Notes: generated from the letters alone by a model not told the origin. DNA of 9,526 bases from an uncultured Sporolactobacillus sp. (GCA_900543345.1 UQRJ01000092.1:1-9526); one strand, 5' to 3'. Shown: positions 1-7,073, counted from the first letter of the stretch. Numbers and translations are program-made.

Positions 1-33
1 TCGTCGGCAGCGTCAGATGTGTATAAGAGACAG
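1..33 (+). other. Nextera/Tn5 adapter remnant (not genomic)
   Basis: The first 33 bases match the Illumina Nextera Read-1 transposase adapter end to end: tail TCGTCGGCAGCGTC followed by the 19-bp mosaic end AGATGTGTATAAGAGACAG. The copy is complete and exact. Genomic sequence begins at base 34. An apparent GTG start at 19 that would add V/M-Y-K-R-Q to the first gene is encoded by the adapter and must not be annotated. Confidence 0.98.
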
Positions 34-645
34 ATCAAGGGACATGCCGCCCACTCCGGATCAACGCCGATGAACCAGCGCCGGGACGCGTTGATCGGTG
101 CGGCGAAAATCGCGATTGAGTTGGAAAATGCCGCCAGAGAAGAAGTAAAGTACGGAACAGTCGCCACGGTCGGGGATATTGAGATTGAACCCGGCGCGAT
201 GAATGTTGTTCCGGGAGAAACGTATTTGAAAGTGGACATCAGAAGTATTTCTAAATCGTCGAAAGCGCGGGTAGTGAGGAAGCTGAAGGATGTGATTCGT
301 CAGCTTGAAGAAAACCGTCACCTGAGCATTCAGGCCGATCTGCTCAGCGATGAAGTGCCGGTGCGAATGAACGAAAAGGTCATTCGCTGCTTCGCGGATA
401 TCTGTGAGCGAAGGGGCATCCCCGCGCTTAAGATGCCGAGCGGGGCCGGCCACGACACGATGAACATGGCTTCCCTTTGCCCGGCGGGAATGATTTTTGT
501 ACCGTCCGTCGGCGGGATCAGCCATCATCCCGATGAATATACCGATATGAACCAACTAAAAACGGGCATTGAAGTGCTTGAGCAGGCAGTGGTTAAATGG
601 GCCAATGTCGATACGACGGCCCTTTCCGCGGATCGGATCGGATAA
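34..645 (+). CDS. M20-family N-carbamoyl-L-amino-acid hydrolase (ureidosuccinase-like), 5'-truncated
   Basis: This is the last 203 residues of a zinc-dependent amidohydrolase of the hydantoinase/carbamoylase (AmaB, allantoate amidohydrolase, beta-ureidopropionase) branch of peptidase family M20; full-length members have about 410 residues. The fragment opens in the lid/dimerisation domain with GHAAHSGSTPM then RRDAL (fragment residues 3-20), a family hallmark. NVVPG (N57) and VDIR (R70) match residues that grip the substrate carboxylate in this family. SGAGHD (H140) and GISHHPDE (a His at 164-165 as the C-terminal zinc ligand) complete the active site. The N-terminal half with the other metal ligands lies off the contig. 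The stop TAA overlaps the next ATG (TAATG), so the two genes are translationally coupled. Family knowledge alone does not give the substrate. Neighbouring dihydroorotate enzymes suggest N-carbamoyl-L-aspartate, which is inference. Other N-carbamoyl amino acids or beta-ureidopropionate remain possible. Confidence 0.9.
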   Translation: MKGHAAHSGSTPMNQRRDALIGAAKIAIELENAAREEVKYGTVATVGDIEIEPGAMNVVPGETYLKVDIRSISKSSKARVVRKLKDVIRQLEENRHLSIQADLLSDEVPVRMNEKVIRCFADICERRGIPALKMPSGAGHDTMNMASLCPAGMIFVPSVGGISHHPDEYTDMNQLKTGIEVLEQAVVKWANVDTTALSADRIG

Positions 646-1430
646 TGCAACATATTCACGGGAGGGTCGTCAACCACCGGGCGGTCGGCGATCGTTATCG
701 GCAAATCACCGTCGATGTGTCTGCATTAACCGAGCCGATTCGGTCCGGCCAATTTTTTCATGTGCGCTGCGGGGATGACAAGCCTTTCCTGCTTCGCCGC
801 CCGTTCAGCGTCTACCGTTACGAGGAGCAGCGTCGGCAACTGGATTTTCTTTATCTGATCAAAGGTGAGGGGACGCGCCGGCTCGCCGAAAAGAGGCCGG
901 GCGACGATCTGGATCTGATTGGCCCGCTCGGCAGGGGATTCCATTTTCCCGCTAAAAAGGGCCCAATTCTGCTTGTCGGGCGCGGGGTCGGGATCGCGAC
1001 GCTCAATGCGCTGGCTGAAGACGCCGCTCGAGCCGGGCGGACGGTGTTCGCACTCATCAGTGCCCGCTTGTCGGCCGACGTACTGGCGAAGGAAGAACTG
1101 CGAAAACAGGGTGCCACCGTACTGACGGTGACTGATCGCGCGGGAACCAGCGCACTCCCGCATGTGTCCGAATTACTGGCGGCATTGATCGTGCAAGAAA
1201 ACATCGCCGCCATGTATACATGCGGATCCAAACGGCTGCTGCGATTGACCAAGCAACTTGCCAAGCGCCATCACCTCTATGCAGAAGCGGCCATCGAGGC
1301 CCCTATGGCATGCGGCATCGGGAATTGCTACGCCTGCGCTTATCGTGTTAACAAGAACAACGGTATAAAAACAGTCCGTGTTTGTCTGGATGGGCCGGTT
1401 TTTCCGGTCGATCAGGTGGTGCTGTCATGA
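645..1430 (+). CDS. pyrK: PyrK-type dihydroorotate dehydrogenase electron-transfer subunit
   Basis: A 261-residue ferredoxin-reductase-like flavoprotein. The N-terminal beta-barrel FAD domain carries RRPFSVY (52-57) and GPLGRGF (93-99). A Rossmann-like NAD-binding segment follows with VGRGVGIATL (111-120). The C-terminal PyrK cluster domain has C223, C228, C231 and C247 in the pattern ACGIGNCYAC...VCLDGPVF, which holds a [2Fe-2S] centre. In family 1B dihydroorotate dehydrogenases this subunit passes electrons between NAD(H) and the FMN of PyrD. The length is normal for PyrK. The ATG at 645 is chosen because it overlaps the upstream stop and begins at the usual PyrK N-terminus; an in-frame GTG-type extension back to 597 would lie inside the upstream gene. 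The ribosome site is weak (GGAT repeats), so translation probably relies on coupling. The stop overlaps the next ATG. In this operon it may run in the reductive direction (NADH to orotate), which is inference. Confidence 0.93.
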   Translation: MQHIHGRVVNHRAVGDRYRQITVDVSALTEPIRSGQFFHVRCGDDKPFLLRRPFSVYRYEEQRRQLDFLYLIKGEGTRRLAEKRPGDDLDLIGPLGRGFHFPAKKGPILLVGRGVGIATLNALAEDAARAGRTVFALISARLSADVLAKEELRKQGATVLTVTDRAGTSALPHVSELLAALIVQENIAAMYTCGSKRLLRLTKQLAKRHHLYAEAAIEAPMACGIGNCYACAYRVNKNNGIKTVRVCLDGPVFPVDQVVLS

Positions 1431-2347
1431 TGCCGGATCTATCGGTCGGAATCGGCGGCCTGTTATTGCAAAATCCGGTCATGCCGGCTTCCGGTACGTT
1501 CGGAACCGGGTTGGAAACGCTGATTGACTTCCATCGCCTCGGCGCCCTCATTCCGAAAAGTGTGACCAAGCGGCCGCGCAAGGGGAATCGCAATCCGCGT
1601 GTCTGCGAAGCCGAAAGCGGCATGATCAACTCAATTGGCATTCAAAGCAAGGGCGTCGACGACTTTGCGGCGCATGAGCTGCCTGAATTAGCGAAATATC
1701 ACGTTCCGATCATCGTCAGCCTTTCCGGAGAGACGATCGACGAGTTTGCCGAGTTAGCGGCGCAATTGACGGATAACGCTGCCGTTTCTGCATTCGAGCT
1801 CAATATTTCCTGCCCGAACCTGCGCAATAACGGTGTCGCGTTCGGTATGGATAAAGAGGCGACTTATCGGCTGATTAAACGGACGCGTCGAGTCACGGGC
1901 AAACCGATCATTGCCAAACTGACACCGAATGTCACGCGTATCCAGGATATTGCCGTCGCCGCGGAGCGGGCGGGCGCCGATGCGTTGACGGTCGCCAATA
2001 CTTTCCTGGCGATGGCCATCGACACCGAAACCCGCAAACCGAAGCTGGGCAATGTCATGGGCGGCTTGTCCGGGCCGGCAGTCAAACCGCTGATCGTTCG
2101 GCTCGTCTTCCAAGTCCATCGAACGACAAGACTGCCGATCATTGCCAGCGGAGGAATTGCTAGCGGACAAGACGCCGTCGAAATGATGCTGGCCGGGGCT
2201 TCCGCCGTCCAGATCGGTACCGCGAACTTTATCGAACCGGAAGCAATGCTGCGGGTGATTGACGAAATCACTGCCTACATGGTCAGCCATCACGTCGAAA
2301 GAACAGATCAGTTGATTGGGAACATCAATCTTGAAAGTGGGGAATGA
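1427..2347 (+). CDS. pyrD: Dihydroorotate dehydrogenase, family 1B catalytic subunit
   Basis: A 306-residue FMN TIM-barrel enzyme that interconverts L-dihydroorotate and orotate in the cytoplasm. Visible landmarks are NPVMPASGTFG (16-26), K44 in PKSVTK, MINSIGIQSKG (66-76), the active-site loop NISCPN with catalytic C129, AKLTPN (K164), GGLSGPAVKP (212-221) and the FMN phosphate loops SGGIASG and GTANF. A Cys rather than Ser base, plus a PyrK partner directly upstream, places it in class 1B (NAD-linked). There is no C-terminal ferredoxin domain as found in PreA-type dihydropyrimidine dehydrogenase, which argues against uracil as substrate. Start: ATG 1427 sits 6 bases after AGGTGG and overlaps the pyrK stop as ATGA; a second ATG at 1430 is equally possible. 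The length matches Bacillus PyrD (about 311). Context suggests a catabolic role, but the sequence alone cannot fix reaction direction. Confidence 0.93.
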   Translation: MMPDLSVGIGGLLLQNPVMPASGTFGTGLETLIDFHRLGALIPKSVTKRPRKGNRNPRVCEAESGMINSIGIQSKGVDDFAAHELPELAKYHVPIIVSLSGETIDEFAELAAQLTDNAAVSAFELNISCPNLRNNGVAFGMDKEATYRLIKRTRRVTGKPIIAKLTPNVTRIQDIAVAAERAGADALTVANTFLAMAIDTETRKPKLGNVMGGLSGPAVKPLIVRLVFQVHRTTRLPIIASGGIASGQDAVEMMLAGASAVQIGTANFIEPEAMLRVIDEITAYMVSHHVERTDQLIGNINLESGE

Positions 2348-2350
2348 TCC

Positions 2351-3757
2351 ATGCAATGGGATTGTATCGTTAAAAACGGCACACTGGTCACACCGGCAGC
2401 GACAGTCAAGGCGGATCTTTACATAAAAAATGGCAAAATCGCCGCCGTCTCCGATCAGCCGCTCGCGGGGGGAGCCGAAAGAGAAGTGGATGCCGCCGGT
2501 AAGCACGTTCTTCCCGGTTTAATCGACGTCCATGTTCACTCTCGCGATCCCGGTCCGACGTATAAGGAAGATTTTTTTACCTCGACAGCGGCGGCGGCGG
2601 CCGGCGGCATCACGACGATCTTCGATATGCCGAACACGACGCCGCCGACCCGCGATTTGGCCAGTTTCAATCGTCAGGTAGCCAATCTAACGCCGAAAGC
2701 ACATGTCGACTTCGGCCTTTGGGGAATCTGCCTTGGCCCGCTGAACAATAAAGATCTCCTGGCGCTTTCTCAAGCCGGCGTCATCGGGTTTAAATATTTC
2801 TGGGGCTACGCGATCAATAAGAAAACGTTCCAGCTGACCTACAATTATCGTCCCGACATGGCAGCCGATGTCATCGCGCCGTATTCTGACGGCGAAGTCT
2901 ATGAAATTTTTCAGCATGTTGCCCAAACCGGCCGCGTCATCGCCATCCACGGCGAAAACAGCAGCCTGATTCAGACGCTGACCGCGCAAGTTCGGAAAAC
3001 CGGCCGAACCGGCTATGACGCTTTGCTGGAAGGCCGGCCGAATCTTGCCGAAGCAGTCACCGTACAAATGGGCCTGTCCTTTTCCCGGGCGTCCGGCGCC
3101 CGCCTCCATGTGCTGCACGTCACGACTGCCGAAGCCGTCGCCGCCATTGCTCATGCCAAAGCTCAGGGCGCACCGGTCAGCGCCGAAACGTGTCCGCATT
3201 ACCTTTTTCTCTGCAATGAAGACTATCCAGAGATCGGTCCGGTGATGAAAATTTACCCGCCGATTAAATATAAAAAGGATCAACAGCAGCTCTGGCGGGG
3301 GATCAAAGAGGGGACAATCACGATGATTTCTTCCGACCACGCTCCGCATACGCCGCAAGAAAAATCCGGCGATCTCTGGTCGATTCCGGCCGGCATGCCC
3401 GGTACCGAAACGATGGCGCCGCTGATGCTGAACGCCGTCAATGAAGGGCGGATCACTCTGCCGAAACTGGCCGCGCTGATGGCAGAAAATCCGGCCCGCC
3501 GCTTCGGCATCTATCCGCAAAAAGGCTCGCTCGCCGTCGGTACCGATGCCGACCTTACCATCGTCGATATGAATCGAGAAAAAGTGATCCGCGCCGCCGA
3601 TCTGCACAGTAAGAGCAAAGTCACCGCTTACGACGGTTGGCATGTCAAAGGAGTCCCCGTCGAAACAATGGTCCGCGGCGAAACCATCATGAAAGAAGGA
3701 GAGATCGTCCATGCACCGTGCGGTCGTCTTGTTCGTCCGCAATCGGCCGGTGAATGA
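2351..3757 (+). CDS. Dihydroorotase/allantoinase-superfamily cyclic amidohydrolase, probably catabolic dihydroorotase
   Basis: A 468-residue metal-dependent amidohydrolase that would open L-dihydroorotate to N-carbamoyl-L-aspartate. Metal ligands are readable: H61 and H63 (HVHSR), K148 in GFKYF as candidate carboxylated lysine, H200 (AIHGEN), H256 (HVLHVTT) and D329 (SSDHAPH). R65 after HxH, N95 in MPNT and H333 (four after D329) are the trio that binds the substrate carboxylate in dihydroorotases. Allantoinases usually have N and dihydropyrimidinases a different residue at the R65 position. The TCPHYL motif (280-285) is shared by both groups. The protein is longer than PyrC (about 428), with extra sequence between K148 and H200, so its overall size resembles allantoinase/hydantoinase. 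It starts 3 bases after the pyrD stop behind a GTGGGGA ribosome site. Automated annotation may well call it allantoinase; residue evidence and neighbours favour dihydroorotate. Confidence 0.85.
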   Translation: MQWDCIVKNGTLVTPAATVKADLYIKNGKIAAVSDQPLAGGAEREVDAAGKHVLPGLIDVHVHSRDPGPTYKEDFFTSTAAAAAGGITTIFDMPNTTPPTRDLASFNRQVANLTPKAHVDFGLWGICLGPLNNKDLLALSQAGVIGFKYFWGYAINKKTFQLTYNYRPDMAADVIAPYSDGEVYEIFQHVAQTGRVIAIHGENSSLIQTLTAQVRKTGRTGYDALLEGRPNLAEAVTVQMGLSFSRASGARLHVLHVTTAEAVAAIAHAKAQGAPVSAETCPHYLFLCNEDYPEIGPVMKIYPPIKYKKDQQQLWRGIKEGTITMISSDHAPHTPQEKSGDLWSIPAGMPGTETMAPLMLNAVNEGRITLPKLAALMAENPARRFGIYPQKGSLAVGTDADLTIVDMNREKVIRAADLHSKSKVTAYDGWHVKGVPVETMVRGETIMKEGEIVHAPCGRLVRPQSAGE

Positions 3758-3855
3758 AAATAAATTCCCAAACGTGGTTTTTACTCTCATTCGCCATCGG
3801 GAATGTGCGGAGCGATCTTCTTCTAAACGGATCTGTAAGATAAAAGAAAATGCAC

Positions 3856-3883
3856 AAGGATCGGGAGCGCTCCCGATCCTTTT
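3856..3883 (+). terminator. Intrinsic terminator after the dihydroorotate operon
   Basis: A perfect 26-nt palindrome (AAGGATCGGGAGC then GCTCCCGATCCTT, 3856-3881) is followed by TTT before AT. It can form an 11-bp GC-rich stem with a 4-base loop. It lies 98 bases after the amidohydrolase stop and before the next + strand gene. The T-run is short (TTTT including the stem end), so termination strength is uncertain. Confidence 0.75.
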
Positions 3884-3908
3884 ATGTATATGAGCGGTGT
3901 CAGCGGAT

Positions 3909-3931
3909 ATCCTAATTAAAAAAACTAGGAT
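3909..3931 (+). promoter_or_regulatory. Small hairpin overlapping the ribosome site of the membrane-protein gene
   Basis: ATCCTA (3909-3914) and TAGGAT (3926-3931) are inverted copies separated by 11 A/T-rich bases. The right arm contains the AGGA ribosome site, nine bases before ATG 3940. If folded, the stem would hide the site and lower translation. The stem is only 6 bp, so this may be chance. Confidence 0.25.
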
Positions 3932-3939
3932 GATTTTTC

Positions 3940-4398
3940 ATGATCGGCCTTTTTCTGGCGATTTTTTTCTTTAATGTTATTGCCTTTTTGACGAACACTC
4001 GATTGACCAAAAACGAAATTTTACATCTCTGGACGTTTACCATTGCTTTTCAAAGCTTAGTCGATCTGCTCCTTAACCATAAATATCAGGGTTATTGGTA
4101 TTTCACGGAAGACGTCGATATTATTGCTCTGCCGGCACTCACCGTTTTGGTGCCTCCCGTTAATATGATGTTCGTGAATTGGTACCCTTTTAATCGGCGT
4201 TTTTTAATACAGTCGATTTATATTATTGTTTGGTCAGTCAGCCTCATTTTGTATGAACTCGTTACGCTGCTGCCGGAGCCATGGGGTTATTTCCATTACG
4301 GCTGGTGGAAAATTTATTACTCACTGCTGGAAAACCCCGTGCTGCTCGTCATTTTGGTCAGTTATTATCGCTGGGTGAAAAAAATCGCAAAGGAGTAA
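3940..4398 (+). CDS. CBO0543-like small integral membrane protein
   Basis: A 152-residue, strongly hydrophobic protein with about four to five predicted membrane segments: roughly residues 1-18, 30-45, 62-80, 88-106 and 128-145. Aromatic-rich loops lie between them (YQGYWYF, NWYPFNRR, HYGWWKIYYS). The C-terminus is short and basic (RWVKKIAKE). The pattern resembles the CBO0543 family of uncharacterised membrane proteins common in Bacillales and Clostridia; that match is from memory, and no function is established. The start ATG follows AGGATGA at normal spacing. It has lower GC than the upstream operon. A paralog follows after 7 bases, so the two form a tandem pair and were probably co-transcribed. 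Confidence 0.75.
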   Translation: MIGLFLAIFFFNVIAFLTNTRLTKNEILHLWTFTIAFQSLVDLLLNHKYQGYWYFTEDVDIIALPALTVLVPPVNMMFVNWYPFNRRFLIQSIYIIVWSVSLILYELVTLLPEPWGYFHYGWWKIYYSLLENPVLLVILVSYYRWVKKIAKE

Positions 4399-4405
4399 CA
4401 TTATC

Positions 4406-4870
4406 GTGCTGCTTATTCTCCCCACTATTGTTATGTTTATACTCATTATTCTGCTGATGCCGAAGCATCTCAGCCTAATCGAATAGTTTACTTCTTCTTT
4501 GCTGAACATCATTATTCAACTGATCACCGATGTCTATTTCCAATTTTCATATCATCAATATGGCTATTTCTCGCGGAATCAGCTGGATCTGCAATCTTGG
4601 CTGATTTTCTTCTTGATCTATCCTGCCATCAACATCATCTTCATCAATTTCTACCCGGTTAAACGAAAGGCGTTATTGAAAGCTGTTTACATTCTTGCTT
4701 TTTCAGTTTTCTCGGTTGTCTACGAATGGCTCAGCCTGAAGGCAGGTGCTTTTTATTACACGGGATGGAAACTCTGGTATTCGGCGCTGTTTTATCCGGC
4801 CCTTTTCATCATGCTGTGGCTGAATCTGAAAATCGTTCAGAAGGTTTTATCCGTGAGCCGTCTTCAATAG
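4406..4870 (+). pseudogene. Second CBO0543-like membrane protein, interrupted by one in-frame TAG
   Basis: The reading frame from GTG 4406 to TAG 4868-4870 spans 154 codons, matching the 152 residues of the gene before it, but codon 27 (4484-4486) is TAG. AAAGGAG at 4389-4395 sits 10 bases before the GTG, so the start is well supported. Aligning the two proteins around the stop needs no gap: from the shared Glu just before it, 29 positions run in step to a shared Y..Y.YF, with Gln and Asp also matching. The C-terminal parts align too (FxNxYP, YE, GWK.WYS, P). The simplest reading is a recent nonsense mutation in an otherwise intact gene. A sequencing error or stop readthrough cannot be excluded. 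A restart at TTG 4499 would lack the first membrane segment and has no ribosome site. Confidence 0.75.
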
Positions 4871-4930
4871 AGCACTTCCGATAGCTTCCGCTTTCTGCCG
4901 CCGCCGGAATGATCCACCGCTGCTGCCTGC

Positions 4931-6277
4931 TTATCCCGTATAAATTTCGCCGTCCGGATAGCGGATATTCGCTTTCGACCGCCGGGCGACGGAGAAGGCG
5001 AGGGTTAATGGACCGACCTTGCCGAAGAACATGACACCCATAATAACGAATTGCCCGAACACGGACAGTTGCGCGGTGGCGCCGATTGACAACCCGACGG
5101 TGCCGAATGCCGAGACCACTTCGAACAAAATCGTCAGGAAGGGCAGCTTTTCCGATAGGCAAAGCAGGAACAGCGCCAGCAAGATCACGAGGACGGAGAT
5201 GGTAATGATCGAAACCGCGCGCACGATGACGTGCCGTTTAATCGTACGTTTATTTAAAACAACTTCACGCCGCCCGTGCAGGAATGTCGCCACTTGCGCA
5301 ATGACAATCATGAACGTCGTTAACTTGATACCGCCGCCGGTCGATGTACTCCCGGCGCCGATAAACATCAGCAAAATGATGAATAACAGCGTTGCCTGAT
5401 TCAAACCGCTCGGATTGACCGTCGTGAAACCGGCCGTGCGCGGCGAGATGCCTTGGAAGAAAGCGGCCCACACCTGATCCCCGTGGCTCAACATTCCGAG
5501 TGTCTGTGGATTGTTATGTTCGATGAGAAAAATGATAACAATCGCTGCCGCGTCGATCACGACGGTCCCGATCAGCATGATCTGCGAGTGCAATTGCAGC
5601 TGGCGAAAACGCCGCGTCGAAAGCAGATCGGCAATCACCGTGAAACCGATACCGCCGAGCGTAATCAGCAGCGCCAGTGTCAGGTTGACGATCGGATCGC
5701 CGACGTATGCCGCCATACTACCGCGAAATAGTGAAAATCCCGCTTGATTGAACCCGCTGATTGAATGAAAAATACTATAGTACAAGCCGCGGCCCCAACC
5801 GTAATCGGGAACGAATCGCAACGCAAAAAAGAAGGTACCGAATAGTTCGACGATAAAAGAAAAGGAGAGCAGCCAACTGACCAGCCGAATGACACCGCCG
5901 ATCGACGGCGTGCCGAGTGCTTCCTGCATTAGTTGACGCTGGCGGATCGAGACGCGCTTGCCCATCAGAATGAAAAATAAAATGGCAAACGACATGACCC
6001 CGACGCTGCCGACCTGAATCAGGATCAACAGGATAATTTGCCCGAACAACGTAAACGTCCTGGCGATTTCAAATGGTGTTAACCCCGTAATCGTCGACGC
6101 CGACGTCGATATGAATAATGCTTCCGGCCACGAAATCGGCCGCGTCGTCGCGATCGGCAACTTCAACAAGCAAGTGCCGATCGCGATCAGGACAAATAAC
6201 ATGCATGACAGTAAGAACGGCGGGTTGAAGGTGATCGAATTCACATTCAGTTTTTCCAGCAATTTTTTAAGTGCCAT
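4931..6277 (-). CDS. ktrB: KtrB/TrkH-family potassium channel subunit
   Basis: A 448-residue membrane protein of the SKT (TrkH/KtrB) superfamily that moves K+ inward, usually with Na+ dependence, when bound to the KtrA ring. All four pore loops are visible, each with its filter glycine: STITGL (61-66), SGFNQAGF (174-181), SPRTAGF (278-284) and FGTVGLS (391-397). The intramembrane gating loop in the third repeat is GAGSTSTGGGIK (307-318). About eight membrane helices flank the loops. The length matches KtrB/KtrD (about 445-450). ATG 6277 follows GAGAGGAT at about 8 bases. It lies 139 bases downstream of ktrA on the same strand, so the partner is present and they probably share a promoter. It converges with the broken membrane-protein gene across a 60-base gap with no clear terminator. 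Confidence 0.95.
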   Translation of the reverse strand: MALKKLLEKLNVNSITFNPPFLLSCMLFVLIAIGTCLLKLPIATTRPISWPEALFISTSASTITGLTPFEIARTFTLFGQIILLILIQVGSVGVMSFAILFFILMGKRVSIRQRQLMQEALGTPSIGGVIRLVSWLLSFSFIVELFGTFFFALRFVPDYGWGRGLYYSIFHSISGFNQAGFSLFRGSMAAYVGDPIVNLTLALLITLGGIGFTVIADLLSTRRFRQLQLHSQIMLIGTVVIDAAAIVIIFLIEHNNPQTLGMLSHGDQVWAAFFQGISPRTAGFTTVNPSGLNQATLLFIILLMFIGAGSTSTGGGIKLTTFMIVIAQVATFLHGRREVVLNKRTIKRHVIVRAVSIITISVLVILLALFLLCLSEKLPFLTILFEVVSAFGTVGLSIGATAQLSVFGQFVIMGVMFFGKVGPLTLAFSVARRSKANIRYPDGEIYTG

Positions 6278-6353
6278 GGGTGAAATCCTCTCGCGTAAGA
6301 AAATACAGCCATGCGATGAACGCCGATGAAATTGAACTAAAAAACCATCTCAG

Positions 6354-6374
6354 TGGACAATAGCGGCTTGTCCA
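6354..6374 (-). promoter_or_regulatory. Stem-loop between ktrA and ktrB
   Basis: TGGACAA and TTGTCCA form a perfect 7-bp stem with a 7-base loop (TAGCGGC on the + strand). On the ktr transcript it is followed about nine bases later by a run of six T. The gap before the T-run is too long for a classic terminator. It could be a partial terminator or mRNA-processing stem that sets the KtrA:KtrB ratio, which is inference. Confidence 0.35.
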
Positions 6375-6416
6375 TCCGCCCCTGCCCATCCCCGGCGATC
6401 AATCGCTGTCCGCCTG

Positions 6417-7073
6417 TCAGACTCCTTCTTTCTCAAATCGCTCCAAATCTTCGCTTCGGCCGATCAGCAGCAGCACATCGCCTTTCTCCAGTTTCGTTTC
6501 GCCGATGTTGCGGACGATGATCTGTTTACCGCGCCGAATGGCGATCACGTTGCAGCCGTAATTGGCCCGCACGTCGATGTCGACGATCGACTGACCGATA
6601 ATCCGATTGGTCACTTCAATTTCGATGATACTATAGTTTTTCGAGAGTTCAATGTAGTCGAGAATCCGATTGGCCGTGGCCAGATGAGCAATCCGGTAGC
6701 CGATCTCGACTTCCGGACGAATAATCTTATTCGCTCCGAGCTTTTTCAGAATTTTTTCGTGATAATCATTCTGCGCCTTGGCCCAGATTTCTTTAACGCC
6801 TTCTTCTTTCAGCAACAATGTCGTCAGGATGCTCGCCTGAATGTTGCGCCCGATCGTGACGATCACGTGATCGAAGTTGTGAATGCCGAGCGCGCGCAAT
6901 ACCTTTTCATCGGTGGAGTCGGCCTGCACCGCTTGCGTCACGACATCGGAAAAATCATTAACCTTGTCCAGATCGGTATCGATGGCCAGCACTTCGCATC
7001 CCATGTTGCTCAGTTCGCTGCAAATGCTCGCACCGAGCTGACCGAGACCGATTACTGCAAATTGTTTGTTCAT
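6417..7073 (-). CDS. ktrA: KtrA/TrkA-family RCK regulatory subunit of potassium uptake
   Basis: A 218-residue cytosolic protein with an N-terminal RCK_N Rossmann domain (about 4-120) and a C-terminal RCK_C domain (about 140-215). GLGQLG (9-14) and the acidic end of strand two (D32) are the nucleotide-binding signature; the segment IIRPEVEIGYRIA (117-129) is the conserved RCK_N-to-hinge region. KtrA octamers bind ATP/ADP and gate KtrB; in Firmicutes the RCK_C domain commonly binds c-di-AMP (family knowledge, not seen here). ATG 7073 is preferred because it begins the Rossmann strand and has GAGGGA about seven bases upstream; an upstream in-frame start at 7109 would add 12 residues lacking similarity. 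The length matches Bacillus KtrA (222). Its channel partner lies directly downstream. Confidence 0.95.
   Translation of the reverse strand: MNKQFAVIGLGQLGASICSELSNMGCEVLAIDTDLDKVNDFSDVVTQAVQADSTDEKVLRALGIHNFDHVIVTIGRNIQASILTTLLLKEEGVKEIWAKAQNDYHEKILKKLGANKIIRPEVEIGYRIAHLATANRILDYIELSKNYSIIEIEVTNRIIGQSIVDIDVRANYGCNVIAIRRGKQIIVRNIGETKLEKGDVLLLIGRSEDLERFEKEGV

Noticed and set aside
19..33. GTG start of the first gene giving V-Y-K-R-Q
   Set aside because: These codons are adapter sequence; the gene is truncated at its 5' end.
597..644. Earlier start for the PyrK-like gene
   Set aside because: It would extend inside the hydrolase gene; ATG 645 overlaps the upstream stop and fits the family N-terminus.
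34..3757. Reductive uracil catabolism (PreT/PreA-dihydropyrimidinase-ureidopropionase) operon
   Set aside because: The reductase is PyrK plus a 306-residue PyrD without a ferredoxin domain, and the amidohydrolase has dihydroorotase carboxylate-binding residues, so orotate/dihydroorotate fits better.
3711..3893. 60-residue + strand open frame across the operon end
   Set aside because: It overlaps the amidohydrolase C-terminus, runs through the terminator palindrome and has no recognisable features.
4871..4930. Bidirectional terminator between the convergent membrane-protein and ktrB genes
   Set aside because: Only a 5-bp TTCCG/CGGAA pairing is visible, without a T-run on either strand.
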